Shown here piece by piece: positions 17,811 through 25,854 of a stretch of 64,000 nt of DNA. This DNA comes from Sphingomonas changnyeongensis. GTDB lineage: Bacteria > Pseudomonadota > Alphaproteobacteria > Sphingomonadales > Sphingomonadaceae. The notes below the pieces were generated by a model. The model had not been told where the DNA came from, did not search any database, and saw nothing but the letters and a program-made list of their open reading frames with translations. The position numbers and the translations under genes were made by a program. The stretch's first letter is position 1, and each line of letters opens with the position of its first letter. The stretch lies in contig NZ_CP047896.1 of NCBI RefSeq assembly GCF_009913435.1, forward strand, positions 62,001 to 126,000, given 5' to 3'.

Positions 17811-18476
17811 TCAGCGGAACTGGCGGCCTGCCCAGACGACGCGACCGATAATGGCCAGCTGGCTCAGCTTGCAGTTCGGCCAGCTTGGATAGGCAGGGTT
17901 GTCGCTCCGGATCGCGACCTCGCGAGAGACCGGATGGAGTGCCAGCCGCTTCACCATGAGTGCGTCGTCCAGCCTCAGGACGTAGATGCCGTCCCGCAGC
18001 CTGTCTGCCGCGTCAGCTTGGTTCACCATGATCTCGTCGCCATCGGATAGCGTTGGCGACATGGAATCACCCTGCACTCTGATCATCGAGAGCTGGTCTA
18101 TCCGCGTGGCGACCAGCTGCCTGAGCCACCGCGCGTCGAAGCTGACCGGATGCAAGCCATGCTCACCGTCGACCGAGGCGCCGGCACCGGCCGACGCCCC
18201 GACATCCAGCCGCTTTATGGGCACGAGCCCCGTGCCAGGCATTGACCGCGCAATAGGCAATTGCTCATCCGACCCACCCAGCAGGGCCTCACTCACGCCG
18301 AAGTAACGCGCAAGGGTAAGCCGGTCGTCACCATCGAGCTTCTGCGGCACACCGCGCTTGATGTACTGCTGGATGTATGCCGGATTGCGTCCCAGCAGCC
18401 GCGACAAGCCCGCATAATCCTCCCCTCTCTCCTTGATCAGGCGATCGAGTGCAGCGCGTGGGTCGGCAGTGCTCAT
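17811..18476 (-). CDS. LexA/CI-like S24 family repressor with helix-turn-helix
   Basis: This 221-residue protein has an N-terminal helix-turn-helix (YAGLSRLLGRNPAYIQQYIK) and a C-terminal S24 peptidase domain. The catalytic Ser is in VQGDSMSPTLSDGDEIMV and the Lys in LMVKRLALHP. Phage-type repressors of this family self-cleave on RecA activation after DNA damage. The cleavage site region (GTGLVPIKRLDVGASAGAG) contains Ala-Gly-rich sequence. A preceding GTG at 18479 is possible; I use the ATG at 18476. No other prophage genes surround it, so it may regulate the nearby lipoprotein or island genes. Confidence 0.85.
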   Translation of the reverse strand: MSTADPRAALDRLIKERGEDYAGLSRLLGRNPAYIQQYIKRGVPQKLDGDDRLTLARYFGVSEALLGGSDEQLPIARSMPGTGLVPIKRLDVGASAGAGASVDGEHGLHPVSFDARWLRQLVATRIDQLSMIRVQGDSMSPTLSDGDEIMVNQADAADRLRDGIYVLRLDDALMVKRLALHPVSREVAIRSDNPAYPSWPNCKLSQLAIIGRVVWAGRQFR

Positions 18477-18559
18477 CACATACCTATGCCAGAGAGGAAT
18501 TGCCTAGACAAATAGGAATATGAATACGACGCTAGGCACATGACGATTCGGAGAGGGTC

Positions 18560-18742
18560 ATGCTGCTGAAGCGCATAATGGCGTTCGCACGGTTCACTCG
18601 ATTGCCGCCAGCTACCTCGGAGTCAGTCCGGACGCGGGGCGCCCATTTGGTCTCGGGCCTCAGAAAGGCACGGCACCCCCATTGCAGGCTCACCCAGAAG
18701 GCAGAGACCTTCCTCGCAAGCTACAAGGAGCAGCAACCATGA
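18560..18742 (+). CDS. Small open frame upstream of lipoprotein, uncertain
   Basis: A 60-residue frame (MLLKRIMAFARFTRLPP...) ends with a TGA that overlaps the ATG of the lipoprotein gene, so it could be a translated leader. A GGAGAGGGTC stretch precedes the ATG. The sequence is basic and has no recognised domain. Without homologues I cannot say that it is more than chance. Confidence 0.3.
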   Translation: MLLKRIMAFARFTRLPPATSESVRTRGAHLVSGLRKARHPHCRLTQKAETFLASYKEQQP

Positions 18743-19383
18743 TGAGCCGGTGCATGGAGGTCGCAAGCGTCCTCGCGGCATTCGGCACCCTTGCCGGGTG
18801 CGCTGCTGTGACGAACCGGCTGGGCGCCCGTCCCCTACTCGGGGGATACAAGATCATGGACGCTCCCTCCTCCGAGGTGCCGATCGGCGCCCTTTGGCTG
18901 CAGGGACAGGGACCCGCGGGGCCAGGGACCGAGAGCACCAACGTCATCACCCGTCGGAGCTTCAGCTCGTTGATCCTGAACCGCGCCGCGCGTCGTGGCC
19001 TCGAGCTTCGGTTCGCCGAATATCTCGGGCTTCAGCCGGGCATCGCGGCAAAGCTATCTGTATCGGTCTCCGACATCAGCATCATGTCAGTGAGGGATAC
19101 TGCCGCCCTGGGATATCAACCAGGCGAGGCTTTTCTATCGGACGCGATGAAGGCCTCCAGGATCACCATCACCACAGAGAGCAAGGCTGAAGCGGAGCTC
19201 ATGGCGGGCCTTTCCTCTCAGGGGCTGCACGTCTCAGGGAAAAGCACCATCGACGGCCACGAAACGCTCACCGTAGAGGGCCTGGATCTGTTCTTCGCCT
19301 ACCGGGTGCTACGCCTCCAGAAGGATCGAGCAAACCGGCCGATCGGCAAGTTGCTCCGCCAACCCAAGGCTCCAGGATGGTGA
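18739..19383 (+). CDS. Predicted lipoprotein of unknown function
   Basis: The ATG at 18739 has an AAGGAG ribosome site. A signal sequence (VASVLAAFGT) is followed by a lipobox LAGC near residue 18, so the mature protein should be attached to the inner or outer membrane. The remaining 195 or so residues (SVSVSDISIM, ITITTESKAEAEL) look globular with mixed alpha and beta structure, but I know no family. It stands alone between the S24 repressor and the SRAP operon, which runs on the opposite strand. Confidence 0.7.
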   Translation: MMSRCMEVASVLAAFGTLAGCAAVTNRLGARPLLGGYKIMDAPSSEVPIGALWLQGQGPAGPGTESTNVITRRSFSSLILNRAARRGLELRFAEYLGLQPGIAAKLSVSVSDISIMSVRDTAALGYQPGEAFLSDAMKASRITITTESKAEAELMAGLSSQGLHVSGKSTIDGHETLTVEGLDLFFAYRVLRLQKDRANRPIGKLLRQPKAPGW

Positions 19384-19413
19384 TGGATGCTCAACACGGT
19401 CGTAGCGACCAAA

Positions 19414-19821
19414 TCAGGTCTGCTCCATGCCGGCAGAATGCAACGCGGCTTGAGCACTCGCCTGTCCCGTCAACACAGACGGTGCATCCGTATTTGCCGT
19501 AAGCGCGCTCAGACTGTTGCTCAGACTGTTGCTCAGGCTCCGCATCGAGGAGAGCAATTCGGCGGACACTGTGATGTCAGGGGATGGCGATCGATGCGGC
19601 CAGAGGCACGACAAAACCGGCTCGTTTGCCGCTACCACGAGAACTATCGCCGCAACCTCAGGGCGATTGGCGGTGATCAAACCGGACAATCCGGATATCG
19701 CGGCGGGTGCCGATCGGCTTGAGGCAGGCGCAAAGTGGCTGAAGAACGAACAAGGCCCCCAGCGTTCGACCTTAAGAAACACGCGCACGGTCTTTGGGCG
19801 GGCGGTCTTCGGGTTGGTCAC
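19414..19821 (-). CDS. Possible gene downstream of thermonuclease, reading frame uncertain
   Basis: A frame starts 3 bp after the thermonuclease stop (MTNPKTARPKTVRVFLKVER) and runs 135 residues. The first 22 residues look natural. After a G-run at WG, composition becomes erratic and Ser/Ala-rich, with two tandem copies of SLSNSLSN. This could be another gene damaged at a homopolymer, or only the first part may be coding. No domain is recognised. The stretch 19384-19824 holds nothing else. Confidence 0.3.
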   Translation of the reverse strand: MTNPKTARPKTVRVFLKVERWGPCSFFSHFAPASSRSAPAAISGLSGLITANRPEVAAIVLVVAANEPVLSCLWPHRSPSPDITVSAELLSSMRSLSNSLSNSLSALTANTDAPSVLTGQASAQAALHSAGMEQT

Positions 19822-19824
19822 AGG

Positions 19825-20166
19825 TCACCGACATTCCCGCGTCCACCGTGCCTCATATCGAGGCACCGCATAGCCGCGCGCCATCATCGCGCAGGCAATG
19901 TTCAGGCGCCCCACATAGACCTTGGCAAGCGTCCGCCCATAGCGGTCACGACCGACACGTTCGACACGCAAGGCCCGGCCTGCAGTCAGGGCCTCAAGCG
20001 CCCGCTTGCTCGCACGACCGTCGCCCGGTGTGCAGGTCCTGTGTCGGGGGCAGCGCCGGATCTCCGGAGCATCAATGCCGGCAATGCGGATGCGCTCCGC
20101 ACCACAGCGCAAACTGTCACCGTCAGTCACAATGCATAGAGCCATCGCGGCCAGGGTCACCAGCAT
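19825..20166 (-). CDS. Thermonuclease (staphylococcal nuclease fold)
   Basis: This 113-residue protein has the SNase core: VTDGDSLRCG, RIRIAGIDAPEI with the catalytic Arg and acidic residues, and RDRYGRTLAKVYVG with the second catalytic Arg region, ending in ARGYAVPRYE. It cleaves DNA and RNA with calcium. The N-terminus (MLVTLAAMALCIV) is a short hydrophobic segment that may be a signal peptide for periplasmic export. It begins 3 bp after the HicB-type gene, so both lie in the SRAP-HicB-SNase operon. The protein is slightly shorter than usual but motif-complete. Confidence 0.85.
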   Translation of the reverse strand: MLVTLAAMALCIVTDGDSLRCGAERIRIAGIDAPEIRRCPRHRTCTPGDGRASKRALEALTAGRALRVERVGRDRYGRTLAKVYVGRLNIACAMMARGYAVPRYEARWTRECR

Positions 20167-20169
20167 GGG

Positions 20170-20556
20170 TCAGCGCCGACCTGACAGAGCAGCCCGCGCT
20201 GCGTCGGCAAGAAAACCCGACCGGTTGCTCGTGACCCGGTCGATCGCTGCTACCAACCCTTCATCCATCGTGATGTTGAGGCGGACCGCTCTGCCCGGAC
20301 GATCCGCGCGCACCAGGATGCGGGCCACTTCCTGAACCTCCACGTCGCTCTGAAGACCGTCGAGCATTGACGGCCCTGGGATCGCCTCCCCGGATTGAGA
20401 CATCACCATCAGATGGCCAGCGAGAGCATCCTCGGCATTAAGCGCAGCCTCCTGCACGGTCCCACCGGCGGACACACAGCCGGGCAGGTCGGGGAAGGTG
20501 ACGCCAAAGCCTTGAGCCCCCCGCTCGATAATCGCTGGATAAAAGACAACAGCCAT
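20170..20556 (-). CDS. HicB-family antitoxin-like protein with ribbon-helix-helix, no HicA nearby
   Basis: The N-terminal half has the HicB RNase H-like fold (YPAIIERGAQGFGVTFPDLPGC, SAGGTVQEAALNAEDAL). The C-terminal half carries a ribbon-helix-helix (RLNITMDEGLVAAID) for DNA binding. HicB proteins normally neutralise a small HicA mRNA interferase encoded next to them. No HicA frame is visible here; instead a thermonuclease gene follows after 3 bp. It could be an orphan regulator or could have an alternative partner. The start ATG at 20556 is 27 bp downstream of the SRAP gene. Confidence 0.85.
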   Translation of the reverse strand: MAVVFYPAIIERGAQGFGVTFPDLPGCVSAGGTVQEAALNAEDALAGHLMVMSQSGEAIPGPSMLDGLQSDVEVQEVARILVRADRPGRAVRLNITMDEGLVAAIDRVTSNRSGFLADAARAALSGRR

Positions 20557-20583
20557 GGCCGGACCTTAGGTCGTTGGGCGACT

Positions 20584-21152
20584 TCATTCCATCCGCATCA
20601 GCTGTGACGGGAAAGGCGTCGCTAGATTGACCGCTTCCTCCATCGACCCGGTCAGCCAAGTCTCATAGGCCTCGTCCTGAAGGATCACCGGCATGGCCTT
20701 CGGATGCACGGGCCGCACCAGCTCGTTGGGTTCGCAGGTGAGAAAGGAATAGGCAGTACCCTCTTCGGTCGGTCGCCACACACCGGCGAAGGCGAACACC
20801 GGACGGCTCGGCACCGAAAACCAGCGCTTGGTCTTTGCGCCAGCCGGCCCCTCCCATTCACAAAATGCAGTCACCGGCACCAGGCACCGCCTCTCGGGTC
20901 TGCAAAGAGCCGTCCGCCAGAACGGGCTGGTGAGATTACGAACATTGGTGACCGGGGCGCGAGCCGACGGCGGCGGCGGGAACCCCCACCGCATCAGGTC
21001 CACTATGCGCCCCTTTCCCTCTGCACGGACCACCAGCGCCAGCGATTTGGGGTAGAGATCCTTTGCCGGATCAAAACCGCCCCCTCCCCCACCGCTTCGA
21101 ATATCCGAGCGACCTCTGCTGCAGGTTCGCGCATGCGGTACAGGTTGCACAT
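20584..21152 (-). CDS. SRAP (YedK/HMCES-like) abasic-site protease-like protein, frame break at C-run
   Basis: The ATG at 21152 gives MCNLYRMREPAAEVARIF with the catalytic Cys2 that crosslinks to abasic sites in single-stranded DNA. At the C5 run 21080-21084 the frame is lost; one added base gives EAVGEGGGFDPAKDLYPK. The rest is typical: MRWGFPPP, NVRNLTSPFW, CLVPVTAFCEWEG (active-site Glu) and VHPKAMPVIL (active-site His). The protein shields abasic sites during replication and acts in the SOS response. The break is at a homopolymer and may be an assembly error. It leads the SRAP-HicB-SNase operon. Confidence 0.85.
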
Positions 21153-21784
21153 GGCGCCAGCCTGTCACAGCCAACCTAAAGCGCCAACAAGGCTCTTCGG
21201 CTCTTGCTCAGGCATGTGTCGCGCAGACCTCGCTCATTTCGCCAAAGCCCCCTGCCGAGCATTTTGAACAATAACCGAACCAGCCCCTATGCGGGCTGTC
21301 TGGAACGAGGACCAACACGAACTGCATGGGCGCTTTTGCCTCGCATAGCGTGGCTTGCGGGATTTTATCACTGCTTCGAAACACCCCCATGACCTGGCGC
21401 CTCTTTCAGCATCCCTTTCTCGCGCCTGGTGATCTTTGAGCTTGCACGTCACGTGATTCGGTCGGTGCCCTCACCTCAATCATTCAATGGGGTTACGAGA
21501 CACGCTCGAGTCTCTCGTCTTGGCTTTGACCGCTATTCGCCGGACACTCGCAACGACGCCCCTGCTCTTCTATCGCGTCATCATTTTGCCAGCCCGTCAG
21601 CAGCCGCGCTTATCGAGCGGATGCTCCGAACCCAAAGATGCCGCCTGTTCGACCTGACGAACGCGCCAATACCGTTGGCTTGCCTTCCCCGCTTTCCCAC
21701 AACGACACACCCAACAAGGATCGCCGCTTGCGCCAGCCGACCTTATCGTAAAAAACTGCTCGGGCTGAGCTAAGACCATGGGGT

Positions 21785-22480
21785 TTGAGGGTGATAGTGG
21801 GGTTATTCAACCGGATCTTCGCTGGCCAAAGGATCGATGAATGGGCGTCCGACAATACGCTCGAGGCAGCCAGAACGCTTAATCAGGTCGCCGGAGACCT
21901 TATCGTTTTCGCCAATAATGAGATCGCCCAGGCGAGCCTCAAAAATTCTTTGTTCAACCCTGCCGCCTTTATCCATGAGCGGATCGCACCAAGAGTCCGA
22001 AGCGTGGCAGAGTCGGTTGCCGTCGAGATCGTTGAGCGGGCGAACTCCACCTTGCTCGAACTTGTTGAGGAGCAAGCCGTTTGGTCACGAGGGCCAGAAC
22101 ACACCGAAAATCCAGAGAGTGCCTTCGAGGGAGCAAGCGATATCGTAGCTGCCGCAGCTCCATTAGCAATCGGCGCCGCCAGCGCGGTGGCGCTGCCCTT
22201 CGTGGCCGTAACCACCTCTACAGCTTTGTTCGGCTTGATTAGCACGACCGCAATCAGTTGGCCGATATTGCTCGGTGGCGGCGCTATTGCTGGCGTTGGT
22301 ATTGCAACCGGTGTCGTTAACACAGCCAAGATTCGGGATCGGTCCTCGGTTCGCCTGCAAAAGCGGGCCCGACAGTTTATCGTTTCTTTTCTGATCGAGG
22401 GCAGCGAACAATCGCCCGCAGTCTTGCAGCGAATTGCGTCTGAGTTCGAGCAAACGGCAAAGCGGGCAAAGAAAATATGA
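21785..22480 (+). CDS. Hypothetical membrane protein, first of a coupled pair
   Basis: The protein is about 231 residues. The N-terminal half is soluble (WASDNTLEAARTLNQVAGDL). Residues about 118-182 hold two hydrophobic helices rich in Ala, Ile and Gly (AAPLAIGAASAVALPFVAV; ILLGGGAIAGVGIATGVV). The tail is basic. The start is uncertain: TTG at 21785, GTG at 21791 or GTG at 21797. Its stop overlaps the ATG of the next gene, so the two are coupled. No family is recognised. Two-gene membrane pairs followed by a HEPN gene suggest a toxin or abortive-infection role, which is inference only. Confidence 0.6.
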   Translation: MRVIVGLFNRIFAGQRIDEWASDNTLEAARTLNQVAGDLIVFANNEIAQASLKNSLFNPAAFIHERIAPRVRSVAESVAVEIVERANSTLLELVEEQAVWSRGPEHTENPESAFEGASDIVAAAAPLAIGAASAVALPFVAVTTSTALFGLISTTAISWPILLGGGAIAGVGIATGVVNTAKIRDRSSVRLQKRARQFIVSFLIEGSEQSPAVLQRIASEFEQTAKRAKKI

Positions 22481-23481
22481 TGAACCTTCTCACCAACACG
22501 CTGCTGCGTAAAGTTCCCGACCATTTGATGTCTGGCGTTATGTCGGGTGAATATCGCGTATACGGATCAATACTACGTTCTGTTACGTCAGGACAGATTG
22601 TCGGACACTTGCAAGAGACTTCGCGCCTTTCTTCCTTATTGACCTCAAGCCCCCTCGATGTTCCAGGCCTTGCTTTTGAGGCTGTCAATATCGTTCAGAA
22701 TGAACAGATAAAGTCAGCTCTTTCACTCATGCAGTCACTGCAGATCGCAAATATCGCGTTGAGCGGTATATCGATTGGGGTGTCGATTGCAGGAACCGCT
22801 TTGCTGATGCGCCGCATCAGTCAGGTCGAACAAAAGATAGACGCTATCCTACCGAGCATATCTGAAATCGCCAAGGGCGTTGAAGCTCTCAAGACTTCGA
22901 TGATTCTGGACGATTTCACACGACTTCGCACATTGGCAAGCCAAGTGGAAGAAGCTTGGCTTCCGTCTGCCTCCCAATCCGAATGGACCGCCATCGCCCG
23001 CGACTCTCATTTCCTTGCAGATAGCTTCGAGAGGCGCGCTCGAGAGATTGGCAGCGCCGGCGATCATCAGGAAATCGAGCCCTTTCTGGATGCCTACGCA
23101 TTGGCGTCTGGCCTGCGGATTACGGCAAGGCTCGCTGCGGGCCAAGACGACATCGCTCGTCAAGCAGCGACGACCCACACGCACACCCTTGTTGCGCTCG
23201 GCGGATCGTTACGCCTTGATCGGATGACCCTCGCCAGCATGAAACGCGCCGAAACAGCAGCTACGCCGGAATGGCAGGAGAAAGCCAACGAGCTAGCCGA
23301 CAAGCTACGCTCTACCGTTAGGGCCGCTCGCGCACGCGAACTTGCTGCCGCTTCTTGCGCCGAGACGCTATACGAGCTCGATAGACAAGAGATATCGGGT
23401 CGCGAATGGCTTGAAGCGTCAAGAGACGAAAGCACCAGTCCGATTCTGTTTTTGCCAGTCCGGAACCAAAATGGATCCTGA
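22477..23481 (+). CDS. Hypothetical membrane protein with long helical C-terminus
   Basis: This 334-residue protein overlaps the upstream gene by 4 bp. Residues about 88-110 form one transmembrane helix (IANIALSGISIGVSIAGTAL). It is followed by a short coiled coil (ISQVEQKIDAILPSISEIAKG) and a long helical Ala/Arg/Glu-rich region to the end. The arrangement resembles membrane-anchored coiled-coil sensors, but I know no family. Base composition is slightly more AT-rich than the replication genes. A 173-bp gap without a gene separates it from the HEPN gene. Confidence 0.6.
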   Translation: MMNLLTNTLLRKVPDHLMSGVMSGEYRVYGSILRSVTSGQIVGHLQETSRLSSLLTSSPLDVPGLAFEAVNIVQNEQIKSALSLMQSLQIANIALSGISIGVSIAGTALLMRRISQVEQKIDAILPSISEIAKGVEALKTSMILDDFTRLRTLASQVEEAWLPSASQSEWTAIARDSHFLADSFERRAREIGSAGDHQEIEPFLDAYALASGLRITARLAAGQDDIARQAATTHTHTLVALGGSLRLDRMTLASMKRAETAATPEWQEKANELADKLRSTVRAARARELAAASCAETLYELDRQEISGREWLEASRDESTSPILFLPVRNQNGS

Positions 23482-23654
23482 TTGACCTCCTTATTGCAGG
23501 GGATGACGATTGGGTTTTGTTTAACCGGACCCTCCTCAAGCAAGACAAGTCCCGGCGAGGGTCGCAGATCCTGTTGCAAGGATAGAGGCATATGCTGCAC
23601 AGAGTCCTGTCGAGGCACGTCCGTCACAAAACGCTTTGTCTTTAGGGTTTCGAA

Positions 23655-24335
23655 ATGCCGTATTCTGATCCCCTCGATCCTGAGGCGCTGAAAGAAAAGC
23701 AACGGCGACTGCGTGAGGGGTTTTCGACGCCCCTGACTCTTCGTGTACACCGATCACTGTCATGGCTCCGGCGAGCGCAGGCCGAGTCTGATGACTTCGA
23801 TGTCCGCTTCATCCTTCTCTGGATAGGCTTCAATGCAGCCTACGCCGGAGACATCGAAGCTTCGGCAGCCTACCCTCCGCCGGAGAGCGAACGCGGGCTG
23901 TTTCAGGCCTTTTTCTCGACGCTCGTGCGATTCGATTCCCGGCACCGGATCTACGACATGGTCTGGAAACGATTCAGCCAAGAAATCCGCCTTCTTCTTG
24001 ACAACCGCTATGTTTATCACCCCTTCTGGCAGCATCAGAATGGCGTCCCAGGTTATGCTGATTGGGCAGAGAAGCTTGAGCGCAGCAGGACGGCGATCAA
24101 TCATGCGCTGCGCGAGCACGACACTGTCAGGATCCTGTCGATCCTCTTCGATCGCCTCTATGTCCTGCGCAACCAGCTTGTGCATGGCGGCGCGACCTGG
24201 AACAGCGACGTCAACCGCGACCAGGTTCGCGACGGCGCATCGCTGCTTGGATGCTTGCTGCCCATCTTCATCGACCTGATGATGGACAACCCCGACCACG
24301 GATGGCCGATGCCGAACTATCCTGTCGTGGAGTGA
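23655..24335 (+). CDS. HEPN-domain protein, probable ribonuclease
   Basis: This 226-residue helical protein has the HEPN signature R-x4-H in LRNQLVHGGATW (about 176-187), preceded by a long helix (DTVRILSILFDRLYVL). HEPN proteins with this motif are usually metal-independent RNases acting in toxin-antitoxin and abortive-infection systems. The N-terminal part (FILLWIGFNAAYAGD) resembles the Apea-like HEPN group. No MNT-type antitoxin is adjacent; the two upstream membrane proteins are the only candidate partners. An IS3 copy lies directly downstream. Confidence 0.7.
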   Translation: MPYSDPLDPEALKEKQRRLREGFSTPLTLRVHRSLSWLRRAQAESDDFDVRFILLWIGFNAAYAGDIEASAAYPPPESERGLFQAFFSTLVRFDSRHRIYDMVWKRFSQEIRLLLDNRYVYHPFWQHQNGVPGYADWAEKLERSRTAINHALREHDTVRILSILFDRLYVLRNQLVHGGATWNSDVNRDQVRDGASLLGCLLPIFIDLMMDNPDHGWPMPNYPVVE

Positions 24336-24481
24336 CGCGCGCGATCTTGGCCACTCCGACGCGGGTTAGGTATCGCACTCAGCCAGCTCGACGTGGCTGA
24401 TCCCGTCCGGGCCATTCACGGGCGGCTTGAGTACGCCGGCCGCAACCGCTGACGTGACCCCCAGCTTTCCTCCGGCTGGGA

Positions 24482-25393
24482 TTAGAGCCGGTAGGTTGTT
24501 TTGCGCATCGGCGCGGTTGAAGCAATGGGCTGCGTAGCGGAGCCCGAAGGGCGGAGCGAAGCAGGCCATTGCTTGTTCAGTTCGGCGGCGAACGCCGCCG
24601 GTGTAGCGTATCCCAAGGCCGAGTGCGGTCTCTCCCGGTTGTAATCCTCGACCCAAGCCGCGATCTCGATCCGGGCATGGGCAAGGCTCATGAACAGGGT
24701 CTCGTTGAGCAGCTCGTCGCGCATGCGACCGTTGAAGCTCTCGACGTAGCCGTTCTGCATCGGCTTGCCGGGAGCGAGGTAATGCCACTCTACCCCGATC
24801 TGACCGCACCACGCCAGGACGGCATTGCTGGTGAGCTCGGTGCCATTGTCGCTGACGATCATGCCGGGCTTGCCCCGCTGGGCGATCAGCTGGGCCAGCT
24901 CGCGCACCACACGGTGACCGGATATCGAGGTGTCCGGCACCGCTGCCAGGCACTCTCTGGTCACATCATCGACCACGTTGAGCACGCGGAACCGTCTGCC
25001 AGAAGCCATCTGGTCATGGACGAAGTCCAGGCTCCAGCGCTGGTTCGGCAGCGCCAGCACCGGAGCCGGTGCCCTGGTCCCGACAGCGCGCTTGCGGCTG
25101 CGTCGTCGCCTTACCGCAAGCCCTTCCTCACGATACAGCCGCTGGGTCTTCTTGCGGTTGATCATCACGCCCTCTCGGCGCAGCAGGATATGCAGGCGGC
25201 GGTAGCCGAACCGGCGTCGCTGGTTGGCCAGCCCGCGCAGCTTCTCGCGCAGGGGACCGTCATCATCCCGGATGGAACGGTAGCGCACGCTCTTGCGATC
25301 GGCATCGATGACACGGCACGCCCGCCGCTCACTCATCCCGTGGTACGCCTGGAGATGAGCGGCAGCTTCTCGCTTCGCGACGGGCGTCACCAC
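24482..25393 (-). CDS. IS3-family OrfB transposase, copy 1
   Basis: This 303-residue DDE transposase has [16 protein letters not shown] (HTH_21 region), then the rve core with RWSLDFVHD (first Asp), [11 protein letters not shown] (second Asp) and [18 protein letters not shown] (Glu), ending in [19 protein letters not shown]. It appears intact. It is probably made as an OrfAB fusion by frameshifting across the overlap at 25387-25393. Confidence 0.92.
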   Translation of the reverse strand: MVTPVAKREAAAHLQAYHGMSERRACRVIDADRKSVRYRSIRDDDGPLREKLRGLANQRRRFGYRRLHILLRREGVMINRKKTQRLYREEGLAVRRRRSRKRAVGTRAPAPVLALPNQRWSLDFVHDQMASGRRFRVLNVVDDVTRECLAAVPDTSISGHRVVRELAQLIAQRGKPGMIVSDNGTELTSNAVLAWCGQIGVEWHYLAPGKPMQNGYVESFNGRMRDELLNETLFMSLAHARIEIAAWVEDYNRERPHSALGYATPAAFAAELNKQWPASLRPSGSATQPIASTAPMRKTTYRL

Positions 25394-25656
25394 TTTTTTG
25401 AAAGCAGATCCTTCAGCGCCACGTTGTCCAGCATCGCATCGGCCAGCAGCCGCTTCAGCTTCGCGTTCTCGCTCTCGAGCTCCCGCAGCCGCCGGGCCTC
25501 GGACACCTCCAGCCCGCCATACTTGGCCTTCCAGTTGTAGATCGTTCCTTCCGAAACCCCGGGCCGCCGGGCCAGATCAGCGGTCTTCGCGCCCGCCTCC
25601 GCCTCCTTCACCACCCCGATAATCTGCTCCTCCGAAAACCTCACACGCTTCATCAT
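25387..25656 (-). CDS. IS3-family OrfA, copy 1
   Basis: This 89-residue helix-turn-helix protein ([37 protein letters not shown]) has a leucine zipper ([20 protein letters not shown]), as in IS407-group OrfA. It binds the IS ends. Its 3' end overlaps orfB, where programmed frameshifting produces the OrfAB transposase in this family. The copy differs from copy 2 at one residue (GTIYNW against ATIYNW). Confidence 0.92.
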   Translation of the reverse strand: MMKRVRFSEEQIIGVVKEAEAGAKTADLARRPGVSEGTIYNWKAKYGGLEVSEARRLRELESENAKLKRLLADAMLDNVALKDLLSKKW

Positions 25657-25854
25657 CTGTCCTTCCTTCAGGCCAGTCTCTAATCGCTCGTGGAGGAAAA
25701 TCAGGGGGTCACGTCAAGTTCGCTAGAAGGGTTCAATCAGGACCAGCGATGCGCAACGCGTCTTTGATCCGCAGCAGCAGCGCCATTGTCACCGATTGCA
25801 TTCTGGTGAGATTTTGCCTGCGAGAGGGTGCAATCTCGCAGGTGTTCAATTCCA

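Larger units (their letters stand above)
24450..25716 (-). mobile_element. IS3-family (IS407-like) insertion sequence, copy 1
   Basis: The 1,267-bp element is bounded by TGACGTGACCCCC and GGGGGTCACGTCA and contains orfA and orfB in overlapping frames. A second copy of identical length lies inverted at 39688-40954. The copies differ by several amino-acid changes in OrfB (for example AYHGM versus ACHGM), so they are not recent duplicates of each other. I see no clear 3-4 bp target duplication at either copy. The short plus-strand gap 24336-24449 may hold a gene C-terminus cut by the insertion. Confidence 0.9.

Noticed and set aside
24336..24449. C-terminus of a gene interrupted by IS copy 1
   Set aside because: A short minus-strand frame (AVAAGVLKPPVNGPDG) ends here, but no matching front half is visible on the other side of the IS.
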